This document shows positions 54,659 to 63,453 of a stretch of DNA of 64,000 nt, piece after piece; position 1 is the stretch's first letter; the number at the start of each line of letters is the position of its first letter. The position numbers were made by a program, and so were the translations under genes. Location of the stretch: the NCBI RefSeq assembly GCF_000372825.1, contig NZ_KB910516.1:4220011-4284010 (forward strand), given 5' to 3'. This DNA comes from Methylobacterium sp. 77 (lineage in GTDB: Bacteria; Pseudomonadota; Alphaproteobacteria; Rhizobiales; Beijerinckiaceae). A model generated the notes under the pieces. That model saw only the letters and a program-made list of their open reading frames with translations. It ran no database searches and had not been told where the DNA came from.

Positions 54659-56857
54659 ATGTCGTTGTCCCTCTTCGCCTGCTCGGCTTCACTCGCGACC
54701 GGCGTATCGCTCATTGCGTTGGCGCTCACGGGCGCTGCCTCGGCGCAGGAGCGGGCCGTGACCCTGGATACCCTGAGCGTCGAAGGCTCGGGATCAGGTG
54801 TCGGCACGGGAGGAGGGAACGGCAGGCGCGGCCCCGAGACCGCTCGCGGCCCGGTGGACGGCTACGTTGCCACCCGCAGTGCCACGGCGACCAAGACCGA
54901 CACGCCGATCATCCGCACGCCGCAATCGATCAGTGTCGTCGGTGCCGAGCAGATCAAGGCGCAGGGCTCCCAGACCCTGTCCGAGGCCGTGCGTTACACT
55001 CCGGGCATCTACGCCAACCAGTTCGGCCCCGACACGCGCCTCGACTGGTTCCTGATCCGTGGGTTCTCGGCAACGGAATCTGGCCTGTTCCGCGACGGCC
55101 TCCAGCTGTTCCAGACCTCGTTCGCGAACTTTCGCATCGACCCATTCGGCGCCGAGCGTATCGAGGTGCTGCGCGGTCCCGCCGCCACGCTGTTCGGCGG
55201 CAGCCCCGTGGGCGGCCTCGTCAACATCGTCTCGAAGCGCCCGACCTTCGAGCCCTTGCACTACCTCGAACTCGGCGGCGGTTCGTTCAGCCAGCGCTAC
55301 GCCGCCTTCGATCTCGGCGGCCCGGCGGACGAGTCCGGCCACTGGTTCTACCGCCTGACCGGCCGGTTCCAGAATGGCGACGCTCAGGTGAACTTCGCGC
55401 CGGAGGATCGCTACTACATTGCCCCGAGCTTCACCTATAAGCCCGACGGCGCCACCACCTTTACGGTGCTGACGAGCTTCCAGCGGGATGAGACCGGCGG
55501 TGCCGGCCAGTTCCTTCCCTATTTCGGAACCGTACGGAACAACGCCTCGGGGTTCCGCATCGACCGCAAGCTCAATGCCAGCGACCCAATCGTCGATCGC
55601 TACACCCGCAATCAGGCTAATCTTGGTTACGAGTTCGAACACCACATCGACGACGTCTGGACCGTGCGTCAGAACTTTCGCTATTCGTTCACGGAAGTCA
55701 CCGATAAGCGCTACGTCGCTAACGGTTACATGGATGCGTCGCAGACCACTCTGGCACGCTATGGCTTCCAGACCACACCCCGCGCTGGGATATTCACTGT
55801 CGACAACCAAGCGGAAGCCCGATTCAGCGATGGTTACTTCGGTCATACATTGCTGATGGGCGTCGACTATAAGCGTTACAGCCTATCCGATACGCAAGCC
55901 TCGACCTTCCCGGTTCCATCGCTGAACATCCTGTTTCCGCGTTATTACCAGTCGGCGGCGGCGCCGACGCCGTACCGCGTGATCAATCAGCAACTCCAGC
56001 AGGTCGGCCTTTATGCCCAGGATCAGATCGCACTCACCGAGCGTCTGACCTTCCTCATCGGCGGGCGCCAGGACTTCGTCGACAACAACGTCGATGACAA
56101 GCTGAACCCATTGAACTCGACCACAATCAGCGAGAGCGCCTTCACTGGCCGCCTCGGTCTGATTTACAATTTCGACAACGGACTCGCGCCCTACGTCACC
56201 TACGGAACGTCGTTTAACCCGACCGCCGGCGTACTGGCCAGCAATGTCCCGGCGAAATCTGGCAAGGGGGATCAGATTGAGGTCGGCGCCAAGTTTCAGC
56301 CGGCGGGATGGAACACCCTGTTCACGGTGGCGGCCTTCGATCTGGTGCGTGAGAACGTGCTGACCTCGACCATACAAGATCCCTTCGTCAATGTTCAGCT
56401 TGGCAAGGTCCGCTCGCGCGGCTTCGAGGCTTCGGCGGTCGCCACCCTCGCGGAAGGACTCAACCTCACCGCGTCGTATACGATCTATGGCCTGCGCACG
56501 ATCGAAGGCGCAGCGACAGGTGACCTCAGTGTCGGTAACGTGCCGGTTGGCATCCCCGAGAATCTCGCATCGCTCTGGGCCGATTACACGATCCCGGTCG
56601 GCGACTTCAAAGGCTTCGGCTTCGGCGGTGGCGTAAACTACGTCGGCAGATCCTACGCGGATCTCAGTAATACGCTGACAGTGCCTGATTACGTTACCTT
56701 CGATGCATCGGTTCATTACGATTACGCTGGATGGCGCGCCGCCGTGAACGTGCTCAACATCGGCGACCGCCGCTTCGTCTCGTCCTGCTCCTCACCCACC
56801 GCCTGTTTCTACGGCACCCAGCGCAAGGTCGTGGCGAGCGTTTCGTACAAGTGGTGA
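54659..56857 (+). CDS. TonB-dependent siderophore-type outer-membrane receptor
   Basis: 732 residues. Signal peptide ends near LTGAASAQ. Plug domain: TDTPIIRTPQSISVVGAEQIKAQG, LSEAVRYTPGIYA, DWFLIRGFSATESGLFRDGLQ and GAERIEVLRGPAATLFGGSPVGGLVNIVSKRP. The rest is a 22-strand barrel ending in FYGTQRKVVASVSYKW with the terminal aromatic residue needed for insertion. The layout matches FhuA/FpvA-like siderophore receptors. The terminal loop carries a Cys pair (SSCSSPTACFYG). It is convergent with a sulfonate operon, so uptake of another ligand is possible. GGAG precedes the ATG. Confidence 0.92.
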   Translation: MSLSLFACSASLATGVSLIALALTGAASAQERAVTLDTLSVEGSGSGVGTGGGNGRRGPETARGPVDGYVATRSATATKTDTPIIRTPQSISVVGAEQIKAQGSQTLSEAVRYTPGIYANQFGPDTRLDWFLIRGFSATESGLFRDGLQLFQTSFANFRIDPFGAERIEVLRGPAATLFGGSPVGGLVNIVSKRPTFEPLHYLELGGGSFSQRYAAFDLGGPADESGHWFYRLTGRFQNGDAQVNFAPEDRYYIAPSFTYKPDGATTFTVLTSFQRDETGGAGQFLPYFGTVRNNASGFRIDRKLNASDPIVDRYTRNQANLGYEFEHHIDDVWTVRQNFRYSFTEVTDKRYVANGYMDASQTTLARYGFQTTPRAGIFTVDNQAEARFSDGYFGHTLLMGVDYKRYSLSDTQASTFPVPSLNILFPRYYQSAAAPTPYRVINQQLQQVGLYAQDQIALTERLTFLIGGRQDFVDNNVDDKLNPLNSTTISESAFTGRLGLIYNFDNGLAPYVTYGTSFNPTAGVLASNVPAKSGKGDQIEVGAKFQPAGWNTLFTVAAFDLVRENVLTSTIQDPFVNVQLGKVRSRGFEASAVATLAEGLNLTASYTIYGLRTIEGAATGDLSVGNVPVGIPENLASLWADYTIPVGDFKGFGFGGGVNYVGRSYADLSNTLTVPDYVTFDASVHYDYAGWRAAVNVLNIGDRRFVSSCSSPTACFYGTQRKVVASVSYKW

Positions 56858-56889
56858 GCCCTTCCACCATCTGCTGAATCGCCGACCTG

Positions 56890-56922
56890 ATCCCGACGAG
56901 CCGAACTCGTCGGGATTTTTTT
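56890..56922 (+). terminator. Rho-independent terminator after the TonB receptor gene
   Basis: Perfect 11-bp stem (ATCCCGACGAG at 56890-56900 with CTCGTCGGGAT at 56906-56916), five-base loop CCGAA and a T-run through 56922. It starts 33 bases after the receptor stop. The opposite strand lacks an equal T-run. Confidence 0.9.
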
Positions 56923-56953
56923 CATGAGCCTTGGAGATCAAGATCCTTGGTGA

Positions 56954-57916
56954 TCAGGACTTGGTCGGCGCCCAGATTCCCAGTGACGAGGCGTCGACGG
57001 GGCGCGGCAGGAGGCCTTCGCTGCGGAACGCATCCGCGATAGTCTGCTGCTCCGAGAGACCCTCTCGGGTGACCGGCTCCACCGCATAGGTGCGGCGGGC
57101 ATTGGCCTTCGTGACGATGGCCGGATCGAGCTTCCACAAGGCGCCGAGGCGGTTCGCGGCCTCGGCGGGATTGGCCTTCACCCAGCTTCCGGTGTCGCGC
57201 AGCTTGGCGAAGACGATGTCGAGGACGTCGCCGTGCTTGGCTGCATACTCGTCCGAGGCGAGATAATAGCGCTTGTAGAGCGACAGGCCGGTGCCGTCCT
57301 TCAGGATACGAGCGCCCGATTGCAACTCGGCAGCCGACAGGAACGGATCCCATGCGACCCAGGCCTCGACCCCGCCGGCGGCGAGCGCCGTGCGCCCATC
57401 CGCAGGGGTGAGATAGGCAGGGGAGATCGCCTTGAACGGGATGCCCTCCGCCTTCAGGGCGGCGAGCAGCAGATAATGGCTGCCCGCGCCCTTCGTCACC
57501 GCGACTTTGCGGCCCTTCAGCTCCGCCACCGAAGTGATCGCAGAATCGGCGCCGACGACGATGGCCTGAGCGCTCGGGGAGGCGGCTTCCTGCGCCACGT
57601 AGGTGATCCGCGCATTGGCGGCCTGGGCGAAGATCGGCACCGTATCGGCGACATCCGCCGAGAGGTCGATCTGGCCCGCATTGAGCGCCTCCATCACCGG
57701 CAGGCCGCTGGTGAACTCGTGCCACGACAGGCCGACGCCGAGGGGTTCCAACGCCTTTTCCAGGCTGCCATCCTGCTTGACCAGGGCGATCAGGGTCGAG
57801 GATTTCTGGTAGCCGATGCGCAGAATCTTCGGATCGGCGGCGAACGTGTCTCTCGGAGCAAGGGCAAGAAGACTCAGCGCGGCGGCGGCCCGCAGCGCGT
57901 GGCGACGATGGATCAT
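56954..57916 (-). CDS. Aliphatic sulfonate ABC transporter substrate-binding protein (SsuA-like), copy 1
   Basis: 320 residues with a signal peptide (RRHALRAAAALSLLALAPRDTFAA). The mature start ILRIGYQKSSTLIALVKQDGSLEKAL, then WHEFTSGLPVMEALNAGQIDLSADVADTVPIFAQAA and VAVTKGAGSHYLLLAALKA, is typical of SsuA. Periplasmic binding of a sulfonate or taurine-like compound is expected. Last gene of a five-gene operon that includes a second binding protein but no ATPase or permease. Confidence 0.9.
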   Translation of the reverse strand: MIHRRHALRAAAALSLLALAPRDTFAADPKILRIGYQKSSTLIALVKQDGSLEKALEPLGVGLSWHEFTSGLPVMEALNAGQIDLSADVADTVPIFAQAANARITYVAQEAASPSAQAIVVGADSAITSVAELKGRKVAVTKGAGSHYLLLAALKAEGIPFKAISPAYLTPADGRTALAAGGVEAWVAWDPFLSAAELQSGARILKDGTGLSLYKRYYLASDEYAAKHGDVLDIVFAKLRDTGSWVKANPAEAANRLGALWKLDPAIVTKANARRTYAVEPVTREGLSEQQTIADAFRSEGLLPRPVDASSLGIWAPTKS

Positions 57917-57945
57917 GGAACGGTGTCTCTTGGTCGGAGGCGGGA

Positions 57946-58473
57946 TCAGGGATGCTTGTGGATGGGGTCGATCCAGTGGACCGTCTCGGGACGCTCGACC
58001 GGCTCCACGTCGGTAATGTTGACCACCACCGCCTCGTTGTCGGAGCGCACCAGGACGCAGTTCAGGGGTTGGTCCGGATCGGCGTTGATCTCCTGGTGCG
58101 GCACGTAGGGCGGTACGAAGATGAAATCGCCTGGGCCGGCCTCGGCCACGAATTCGAGCTTGTCGCCCCAGCGCATGCGTGCGCGACCGGAGACCACGTA
58201 GATCACGCTTTCCAACGCGCCGTGATGGTGCACGCCGGTCTTGGCGTCGGGGGCGATCGCCACCGTGCCGGCCCAGATCTTCTGTGCGCCGACGCGGGCG
58301 TGGTTGATCGCCGCCTGCCGGAACATGCCCGGCGTCTGGGCCGTGTTGGAATCGAGTTTGTCGCCGGGGATCACCCGCACACCGTCATGCTTCCAGCGCT
58401 CGGTGGCGTGCGTCGTTTCGTGATCATGCGCGTGGTCGTGGTCGGAGTGGTCTTGGTCGGAATGGTCGTGCAT
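57946..58473 (-). CDS. Cupin-domain protein with His/Asp-rich N-terminus
   Basis: About 175 residues. The first 20 residues after ATG 58473 are largely His and Asp (MHDHSDQDHSDHDHAHDHET), a likely metal-binding tail. The cupin barrel shows TGVHHHGALESVIYVVSGRARMRWG (motif 1 with metal ligands) and PGDFIFVPPYVPHQEINAD (motif 2). Between the two sulfonate-binding protein genes. It could be a metal-dependent dioxygenase or a metal-storage or sensing protein for sulfur metabolism. Earlier ATG at 58563 adds 30 residues without support. Confidence 0.8.
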   Translation of the reverse strand: MHDHSDQDHSDHDHAHDHETTHATERWKHDGVRVIPGDKLDSNTAQTPGMFRQAAINHARVGAQKIWAGTVAIAPDAKTGVHHHGALESVIYVVSGRARMRWGDKLEFVAEAGPGDFIFVPPYVPHQEINADPDQPLNCVLVRSDNEAVVVNITDVEPVERPETVHWIDPIHKHP

Positions 58474-58507
58474 CGCATCCGCTCCTTCAGGAATCGTCGG
58501 TCCGGCC

Positions 58508-59449
58508 TCATCGTATCGCGACGGCGGCCGGTTCGAAGCTCCGATCGAGGATGGCGTCGGCACGCGGTGCCCGGGCCGCGGGGATCAGACCGGAGCGGAC
58601 ATAGAGCTCGATGTTGCGCTGCTCGTGGGCCACCACCACGTCGTCGATGGGCACGGCACGATACTGCGCCCGTGAGAACCAGCGCAAAGGCACGGTCTCC
58701 GGCAGGCCGATGAGTTTCGACCACACCGCTGCGTAGGGGGCCGGGTCCTTCAACGCCCATTCCCGCGCGCTCACGAGACGCCGACCGAAATCGGCGAGCT
58801 GTGCCCTCTTGGACTTCAGGGCCGCGTCGCTTGCCACCGCGAAACTCAGGCCCGGAGTGATGCCGTTGCCGTCGCGGACGACACGGGCGAGGCCGGCGAT
58901 CTCGGCGGTGGAGGTGTAGGGCTCCCAGGTCGACCACGCATCGACGCTGCCGCTCGCCAGCGCGATCTTGGCATCCGCCGGGGGCAGGAAGCGCAGGGTC
59001 ACGGCATTGGCCGGCAAGCCGACTTCCTCCAATGCGGCGAGGACGACCTGATGGCCGATCGAGCCGCGATTGGTGGCGATGCTCTTGCCCCGAAGGTCGG
59101 CCACCGTCTTGATCGGCGAATCCTTGGCCACCAGAATCGCGAGGCCGTCCTGCTGGTTGCGGAAGGCGAGGAAGGCCTTCACCGGTACGCCCGCCGCGGC
59201 TGCGAAGGTGAAGGGCGCATCGCCGACGCCGCCGGCATCGATCGCCCCGGCGTTGAGGGCTTCGAGTAGGGGAGCCGCTGCGGGAAACTCGCTCCATTCG
59301 AGGCGATAGGGCAGGTCGGCGAGAACGCCGGCCGCCTCCATCAGCGCGCGGGCGTTGCCGCGTTGGTCGCCGACGCGCAGAATCGTCTCGTCGGCGCGAG
59401 CGATGCCGGACAATGCGAAGAGCGCGAGGATGGCGATGAGCGCGCGCAT
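58508..59449 (-). CDS. Aliphatic sulfonate ABC transporter substrate-binding protein (SsuA-like), copy 2
   Basis: 313 residues with a signal peptide (MRALIAILALFALSGIARA). Mature start ETILRVGDQRGNARALMEAAGVLADL, then WSEFPAAAPLLEALNAGAIDAGGVGDAPFTFAAAAG and IATNRGSIGHQVVLAALEE, matching SsuA. Its sequence is clearly different from copy 1, so the two probably bind different ligands. The ATG shares one base with the stop of the monooxygenase gene (TGATG), so translation is coupled. Confidence 0.9.
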   Translation of the reverse strand: MRALIAILALFALSGIARADETILRVGDQRGNARALMEAAGVLADLPYRLEWSEFPAAAPLLEALNAGAIDAGGVGDAPFTFAAAAGVPVKAFLAFRNQQDGLAILVAKDSPIKTVADLRGKSIATNRGSIGHQVVLAALEEVGLPANAVTLRFLPPADAKIALASGSVDAWSTWEPYTSTAEIAGLARVVRDGNGITPGLSFAVASDAALKSKRAQLADFGRRLVSAREWALKDPAPYAAVWSKLIGLPETVPLRWFSRAQYRAVPIDDVVVAHEQRNIELYVRSGLIPAARAPRADAILDRSFEPAAVAIR

Positions 59450-60552
59450 CAGGCTGCCTCCGCCCGCGAGCCGCGCTGGGCGAGCAGGCGCTTGAAGGTC
59501 GGGATCAGGTCGCGGCCATAGGCGATGGCATCCTCGAGAGGGTCGAATCCGCGGATCAGGAAGGTCCGCACTCCGAGGTCGTGATAGTCGAGGAGCGCCT
59601 CCGCCACCTGTTCCGGCGTGCCGACGAGGGCGGTGGAATTGCCCGAGGCCCCCGTCTCCCTGGCGATGGCGGTATACAGGCGTTTGTCGAGTCGCGAGCC
59701 CTGGGACGCCGCCGCGAGCAGCCGGCGCGAGCCCTCGTTCTCGGGGACCGGCGCCGGGCCGAGTCCCTTGGCGGCGCGGGTGGCGCGGGTGCGCGCCAAT
59801 GTGTCCTCGGCCTTGGCCCAGGCTTCCGCCTCTGTCGCCGCCAGGATCGGCCGGAACGACAGGCTGAAGCGGGGATCGCGTCCATGGGGCGCCGCCGCCG
59901 CCCGAACCTTGGAGATCGCCTCGCGGACCTGATCGAGACTCTCGCCCCACAGGGCATAGGTATCGGCGTGGCGGCCGGCCACAGCGATCGCGGCAGGAGA
60001 GGCCCCGCCGAAGAAGACCGGGATGCCGCGCGGATCCACCGGCTTCACCTCGGAGAATCCCCGGTCGATCCGGTAGTGCTCGCCGGCGAAGTCGAACGGC
60101 GCATCGGCGGTCCAGACCTGCCGGGCGATGGTGAGGAACTCGTCGGTGCGGGCGTAGCGCTCGTCCTTGGTGAGGTGGTCGCCGTCCTGCGCCAATTCCC
60201 TGTCGTCGCCGCCGCTGATGGCGTGGATGGCGACGCGGCCGCCCGTCAACTGGTCGAGGGTCGCGAATTGCCGCGCGGCCACCGTCGGCGCGGTGAAGCC
60301 GGTGCGGTGGGCGATCATCAGGCCGATGCGGTCGGTCACCGCCGCGATCTGCGCCGAGAGCAGAAGCGCGTCCGGCGCCGTTGCGTAGAAGGCCACGAGA
60401 ATCCGGTCGAACCCGCCCCAATCATGGGCCTGGGCGAGCAACCGCAGGTAGTCGCGGTCGATGGCGGGGCCAGAGGCCGCATGGGTTTCGGACGTGTAGC
60501 GTGGGGCGGCGAAGCCGATGAACTCGACGGCGTCCGCTGGCAGGAAGCTCAT
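59449..60552 (-). CDS. FMNH2-dependent alkanesulfonate monooxygenase (SsuD-like)
   Basis: Luciferase-like monooxygenase, 367 residues, splitting C-S bonds of alkanesulfonates with reduced FMN and oxygen. Text: EFIGFAAPRYTSETHA, AHDWGGFDRILVAFYA, RIGLMIAHRTGFTAPTVAARQFATLDQLTGGRVAIHAISGG, then KDERYARTDEFLTIARQVW and VFFGGASPAAIAVAG. ATG 60552 has AAGGAG about 6 bases upstream. Close to SsuD but not identical in motif wording, so substrates may differ. The partner reductase (SsuE) is not in the window. Confidence 0.88.
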   Translation of the reverse strand: MSFLPADAVEFIGFAAPRYTSETHAASGPAIDRDYLRLLAQAHDWGGFDRILVAFYATAPDALLLSAQIAAVTDRIGLMIAHRTGFTAPTVAARQFATLDQLTGGRVAIHAISGGDDRELAQDGDHLTKDERYARTDEFLTIARQVWTADAPFDFAGEHYRIDRGFSEVKPVDPRGIPVFFGGASPAAIAVAGRHADTYALWGESLDQVREAISKVRAAAAPHGRDPRFSLSFRPILAATEAEAWAKAEDTLARTRATRAAKGLGPAPVPENEGSRRLLAAASQGSRLDKRLYTAIARETGASGNSTALVGTPEQVAEALLDYHDLGVRTFLIRGFDPLEDAIAYGRDLIPTFKRLLAQRGSRAEAA

Positions 60553-60589
60553 GTCGATCTCCTTATGAGTATCAGAAGGTGCTTTGATC

Positions 60590-61732
60590 TCAGACGCCGA
60601 AGGCGGCGCGACCGGCTGACGCGCGGACTGCATCGGCCTGCGGCCAGTGGATGCGCCCGCACAGGACGTCCCTCAGGTGCCGTTCCAGCGGGTTCTTTCG
60701 TGACAGACCGGGATTGCCGGCCAGTTCGACGGCACGTTGGACGACCAGGATCGCGTTTTCGGTGATGGTGGTCTTGAGGAAGCCGGATTCGCCAACCGAG
60801 GGACAGTTGCCCTCGTCGACATCCGCCGCGAAGCTCCGGATCAAGCGCGCATTCACCGCCAGCAAACGCTCGTTATCGCCGACGGCATCGTGAAATCGCG
60901 GCAGGGTCGCGAGGCTCTGGCCAAGGCTGCCGGGCCTGCGATCCTTCGCGAAGGCGATGAACCACGCCTGCGCCGCGCGGGCGACGCCGTCGTAGAGGGC
61001 AGACAGCATCGCCGTGCTCCAGGCCTGCTGGTCGGTGTCCGGCTTGCGCCATCCATCCGGCGAACGAAGGTCCACGGCATGGTCGGCGGGGACCACGACA
61101 TCCTTCAGCACCACGTCGTGGCTGCCGCTGGCGCGCAGGCCGAGATGGTCCCAGCTCTCCTCGATCCGGACGCCCTCGGATCCCATCGGCACGAGGATGT
61201 TGCCGATGCGCGGCTCCGCCTCGTCGATTCGGACGAAGACGAGCCCATGGGTCAGGGCCGGGCTACCGGTGGAATAGATCTTCCGCCCGTTTATCAGCCA
61301 GCCCGTCGATGTCGCCCGCGCCACCGTTTCGGGCATGCCGCCTCTGGCGGGCGTGCCGAGTTCGGGCTCGACCCTCAGGGCATTGATGAGCGCACCGTCC
61401 TCCACCGCCGCACGGCCCAGCCTGTCCGCGACCGCCCGAGGCCACGCTTCGCGCGTGTGGATCAGCCCATGCTGAAGGAAATGCATGGTGAGCACCAACG
61501 CAGTGGACGGATCACCCTGAGCCAGTGTCCCGATCACCTTCGTGGCCTGATCCAGCCCCGCGCCGCCGCCGCCGAGCCTGCGTGGCACGGTCAGTGACGG
61601 CAGGCCGGCCTGCCGAAGATCGGCGATGTTGTCATGCGCGAAGCGGCCGGCGCGGTCATGCCCCTCGGCCCGTTCGGCAAATAGCCGGGCGAGCCCTTCG
61701 GCGGTGTCGCGCAGAGGCGGAGATAGGATCAT
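60590..61732 (-). CDS. Acyl-CoA-dehydrogenase-fold flavoprotein of a sulfonate operon (SfnB/DszC-like)
   Basis: 380 residues, ACAD fold. Helical N-terminal domain with FAHDNIADLRQAGLPSLTVPRRLGGGG, middle beta domain with TGWLINGRKIYSTGSPALTHGLVFVRI and DHLGLRASGSHDVVLKDVVVP, and a C-terminal helical domain ending near NPLERHLRDVLCGRIHWPQADAVRAS. The C-terminal wording resembles the sulfur-acquisition branch rather than CoA-ester dehydrogenases. First gene of the operon; 37 bases separate it from the SsuD-like gene. Confidence 0.85.
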   Translation of the reverse strand: MILSPPLRDTAEGLARLFAERAEGHDRAGRFAHDNIADLRQAGLPSLTVPRRLGGGGAGLDQATKVIGTLAQGDPSTALVLTMHFLQHGLIHTREAWPRAVADRLGRAAVEDGALINALRVEPELGTPARGGMPETVARATSTGWLINGRKIYSTGSPALTHGLVFVRIDEAEPRIGNILVPMGSEGVRIEESWDHLGLRASGSHDVVLKDVVVPADHAVDLRSPDGWRKPDTDQQAWSTAMLSALYDGVARAAQAWFIAFAKDRRPGSLGQSLATLPRFHDAVGDNERLLAVNARLIRSFAADVDEGNCPSVGESGFLKTTITENAILVVQRAVELAGNPGLSRKNPLERHLRDVLCGRIHWPQADAVRASAGRAAFGV

Positions 61733-61831
61733 TCGGGAACAGGATCTTCGAACGGATAAGATGGCCGAGCGGATGAGAAATGCTCCTGGCCAATTACCGG
61801 AATGGTCTCGCCGAATGCCCGGTCTGTCAAC

Positions 61832-61843
61832 GAGAACGTTCTC
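61832..61843. promoter_or_regulatory. Perfect 12-bp palindrome upstream of the sulfonate operon
   Basis: GAGAACGTTCTC lies about 100 bases upstream of the first operon gene and about 390 bases from the start of the small Rmf-like gene in the other direction of reading. It is symmetric and sits in an AT-richer gap (61733-62015), so it is a candidate operator. It does not match the alphaproteobacterial LexA pattern GAAC-N7-GAAC. Confidence 0.35.
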
Positions 61844-62015
61844 TTTTCAGAACGGCGTATCGGAGTAAGGGCTTGCTCGTTTCGTATTCAAAATCGAAGA
61901 AAATGCTATAACGGTAATGACGGAAGGCAAATTCTTGGACTTTCAGCCCTTCGAAACTCCGGTCCGCCCATGACCGCTCGGCCGAAATCGTTCGACAAAA
62001 CAAACGCTTTCGCGG

Positions 62016-62237
62016 CTATGACCAAACGCGATGACGCGACAGTGCGGCAGGCGCCGCCGATATGTGTTCCGCCGCATCGGGACTGGCGATGAAGCTCAGC
62101 TTTCCGAACTCCCAGCCTTCGATCCAATCCTCCAGCTCGGCGGAACCGTCGCGGCACGGGCAATTGTCGATGGTCTCGCCACGCCCATAGGCTCGCAAAC
62201 CCAGCCAGTACCAATCCGGGGGCGAGGCGGTCTTCAT
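62016..62237 (-). CDS. Small Rmf/CrpP-like protein
   Basis: 73 residues. A GAGGGAGA about 7 bases before the ATG supports it. The segment WLGLRAYGRGETIDNCPCRDGSAELEDWIEGWEFG matches the layout of ribosome modulation factor and the CrpP group: Gly-x-x-Ala-Tyr..Gly, a Cys-Pro centre, then W-x-x-G-W. RMF pairs 70S ribosomes in stationary phase; CrpP-like proteins are linked to fluoroquinolone modification in Pseudomonas, a claim still debated. The role here is inferred only. Lies between the sulfonate operon and ada. Confidence 0.55.
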   Translation of the reverse strand: MKTASPPDWYWLGLRAYGRGETIDNCPCRDGSAELEDWIEGWEFGKLSFIASPDAAEHISAAPAALSRHRVWS

Positions 62238-62340
62238 GGCAGTCTCCCTCTTCGAGGAAGCTCATGCCATGGGGTAGGAGACCGTCACATCCTCCAGATG
62301 GGGGAGCGCGATCATTGGTATCAGGTCGCGAGTTGCCGGA

Positions 62341-63405
62341 TCAGCCCGCGACGCCTTCGCGGGACAGCAGGTCGCGCTTGCGCTCGACACCCCAGCGATA
62401 GCCCGAGAGCGAGCCGTCCGAGCGGACCACCCGATGGCAGGGAATCGCCACGGCGAGGGCGTTGGCGCCGCACGCCCGCGCCACGGCTCGGGTCGCTGCC
62501 GGCGCGCCGATGGCTCGAGCGACGTCGGCATAGGTCGCTGTGGTGCCGACGGGGATCTTGCGCAGGGCGGTCCAGACCCGCTGCTGGAAGGCGGTCCCGC
62601 CGATATCGAGCGGCAAATCGAGGCCGCGCGCGGGCGCCTCGACGAAACCCACCACCTGCGCCATCCAGGCTTCGAATGTGGGTTCGCCGCCGATCAGTTC
62701 GGCCTTCGGAAAACGGTCCTGGAGATCGCGGGCGAGAATATCGGGATCATCCCCGAGAAGGATGGCACAGACGCCCTTGCCGGTCGCCGCCACCAGGATG
62801 GCGCCGAGCGCGCATTGGCCGATGGCGAACCGGATCGCGACGCCTTCGCCGCCGGAGCGATAGACCTTCGGCGCCATGCCGAGGCGCTCGGCGGCGTCGG
62901 CGTAGAACTGGCTCAGCGAGGCGTAGCCGGCCCCGTAGATCGCTTGAGTGACCGAATTGGCCTGTCTCAGCCCCGCGGCGAGACCCTGCGCACGTCGTGC
63001 CGCCGCATAGGCTTTCGGCGTTACGCCGGTGACCGTTCTGAAGACGCGGTGGAAATGGAAAGCACTCAGGCCGGCCGCCTTCGCCAAGGCGTCGAGGCGA
63101 GGCACCGCCTCGGCTTCGTCGATGAGGCGGCAGGCGCGGGCGATGGCCTCGGCCCGGCGGGCATCGAGGCTCGGCTCGTTGGGCCGGCAGCGCTTGCAGG
63201 CGCGGAAGCCGGCGGCCTCCGCCTCGGCGCAGGTGGCATGAAAGCTGACATTCTCGCGCCGCGCGGCACGCGCGGCACAACTCGGCCGGCAATACACGCC
63301 GGTGGTACGGACCGCGTAAACGAAACGGCCATCGGCCGCTTCGTCGCGGGCAGCCAGGGCTGCCCACCGCTCGGCATCGTCGGTCATGAAGGCGGCAACG
63401 GCCAT
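62341..63405 (-). CDS. ada: Bifunctional Ada: DNA methylphosphotriester/O6-methylguanine methyltransferase and activator
   Basis: 354 residues. The N-terminal zinc domain has Cys39, Cys43, Cys70 and Cys73 in VYCRPSCAARAARR and FRACKRCRPN; Cys39 accepts methyl groups from phosphotriesters. An AraC-type HTH follows (LDALAKAAGLSAFHFHRVFRTVTGVTPKAYAAARR). The C-terminal O6-methylguanine transferase has the active Cys323 in AVAIPCHRVVRSDGSLSGYRWG. All parts are intact, so it both repairs and activates the adaptive response to alkylation. An internal ATG at 63387 is an alternative start. Confidence 0.95.
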   Translation of the reverse strand: MAVAAFMTDDAERWAALAARDEAADGRFVYAVRTTGVYCRPSCAARAARRENVSFHATCAEAEAAGFRACKRCRPNEPSLDARRAEAIARACRLIDEAEAVPRLDALAKAAGLSAFHFHRVFRTVTGVTPKAYAAARRAQGLAAGLRQANSVTQAIYGAGYASLSQFYADAAERLGMAPKVYRSGGEGVAIRFAIGQCALGAILVAATGKGVCAILLGDDPDILARDLQDRFPKAELIGGEPTFEAWMAQVVGFVEAPARGLDLPLDIGGTAFQQRVWTALRKIPVGTTATYADVARAIGAPAATRAVARACGANALAVAIPCHRVVRSDGSLSGYRWGVERKRDLLSREGVAG

Positions 63406-63453
63406 GGCGTCGAACTCTCGAGCGGAGGAAGGTGGCGCAGCGGATGCGCCGTG

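Noticed and set aside
61834..61853. GAAC/GTTC words near the sulfonate operon as a LexA box
   Set aside because: The alphaproteobacterial box needs GAAC-N7-GAAC (or its inverse); spacing here is 12 bases between the two GAAC words.
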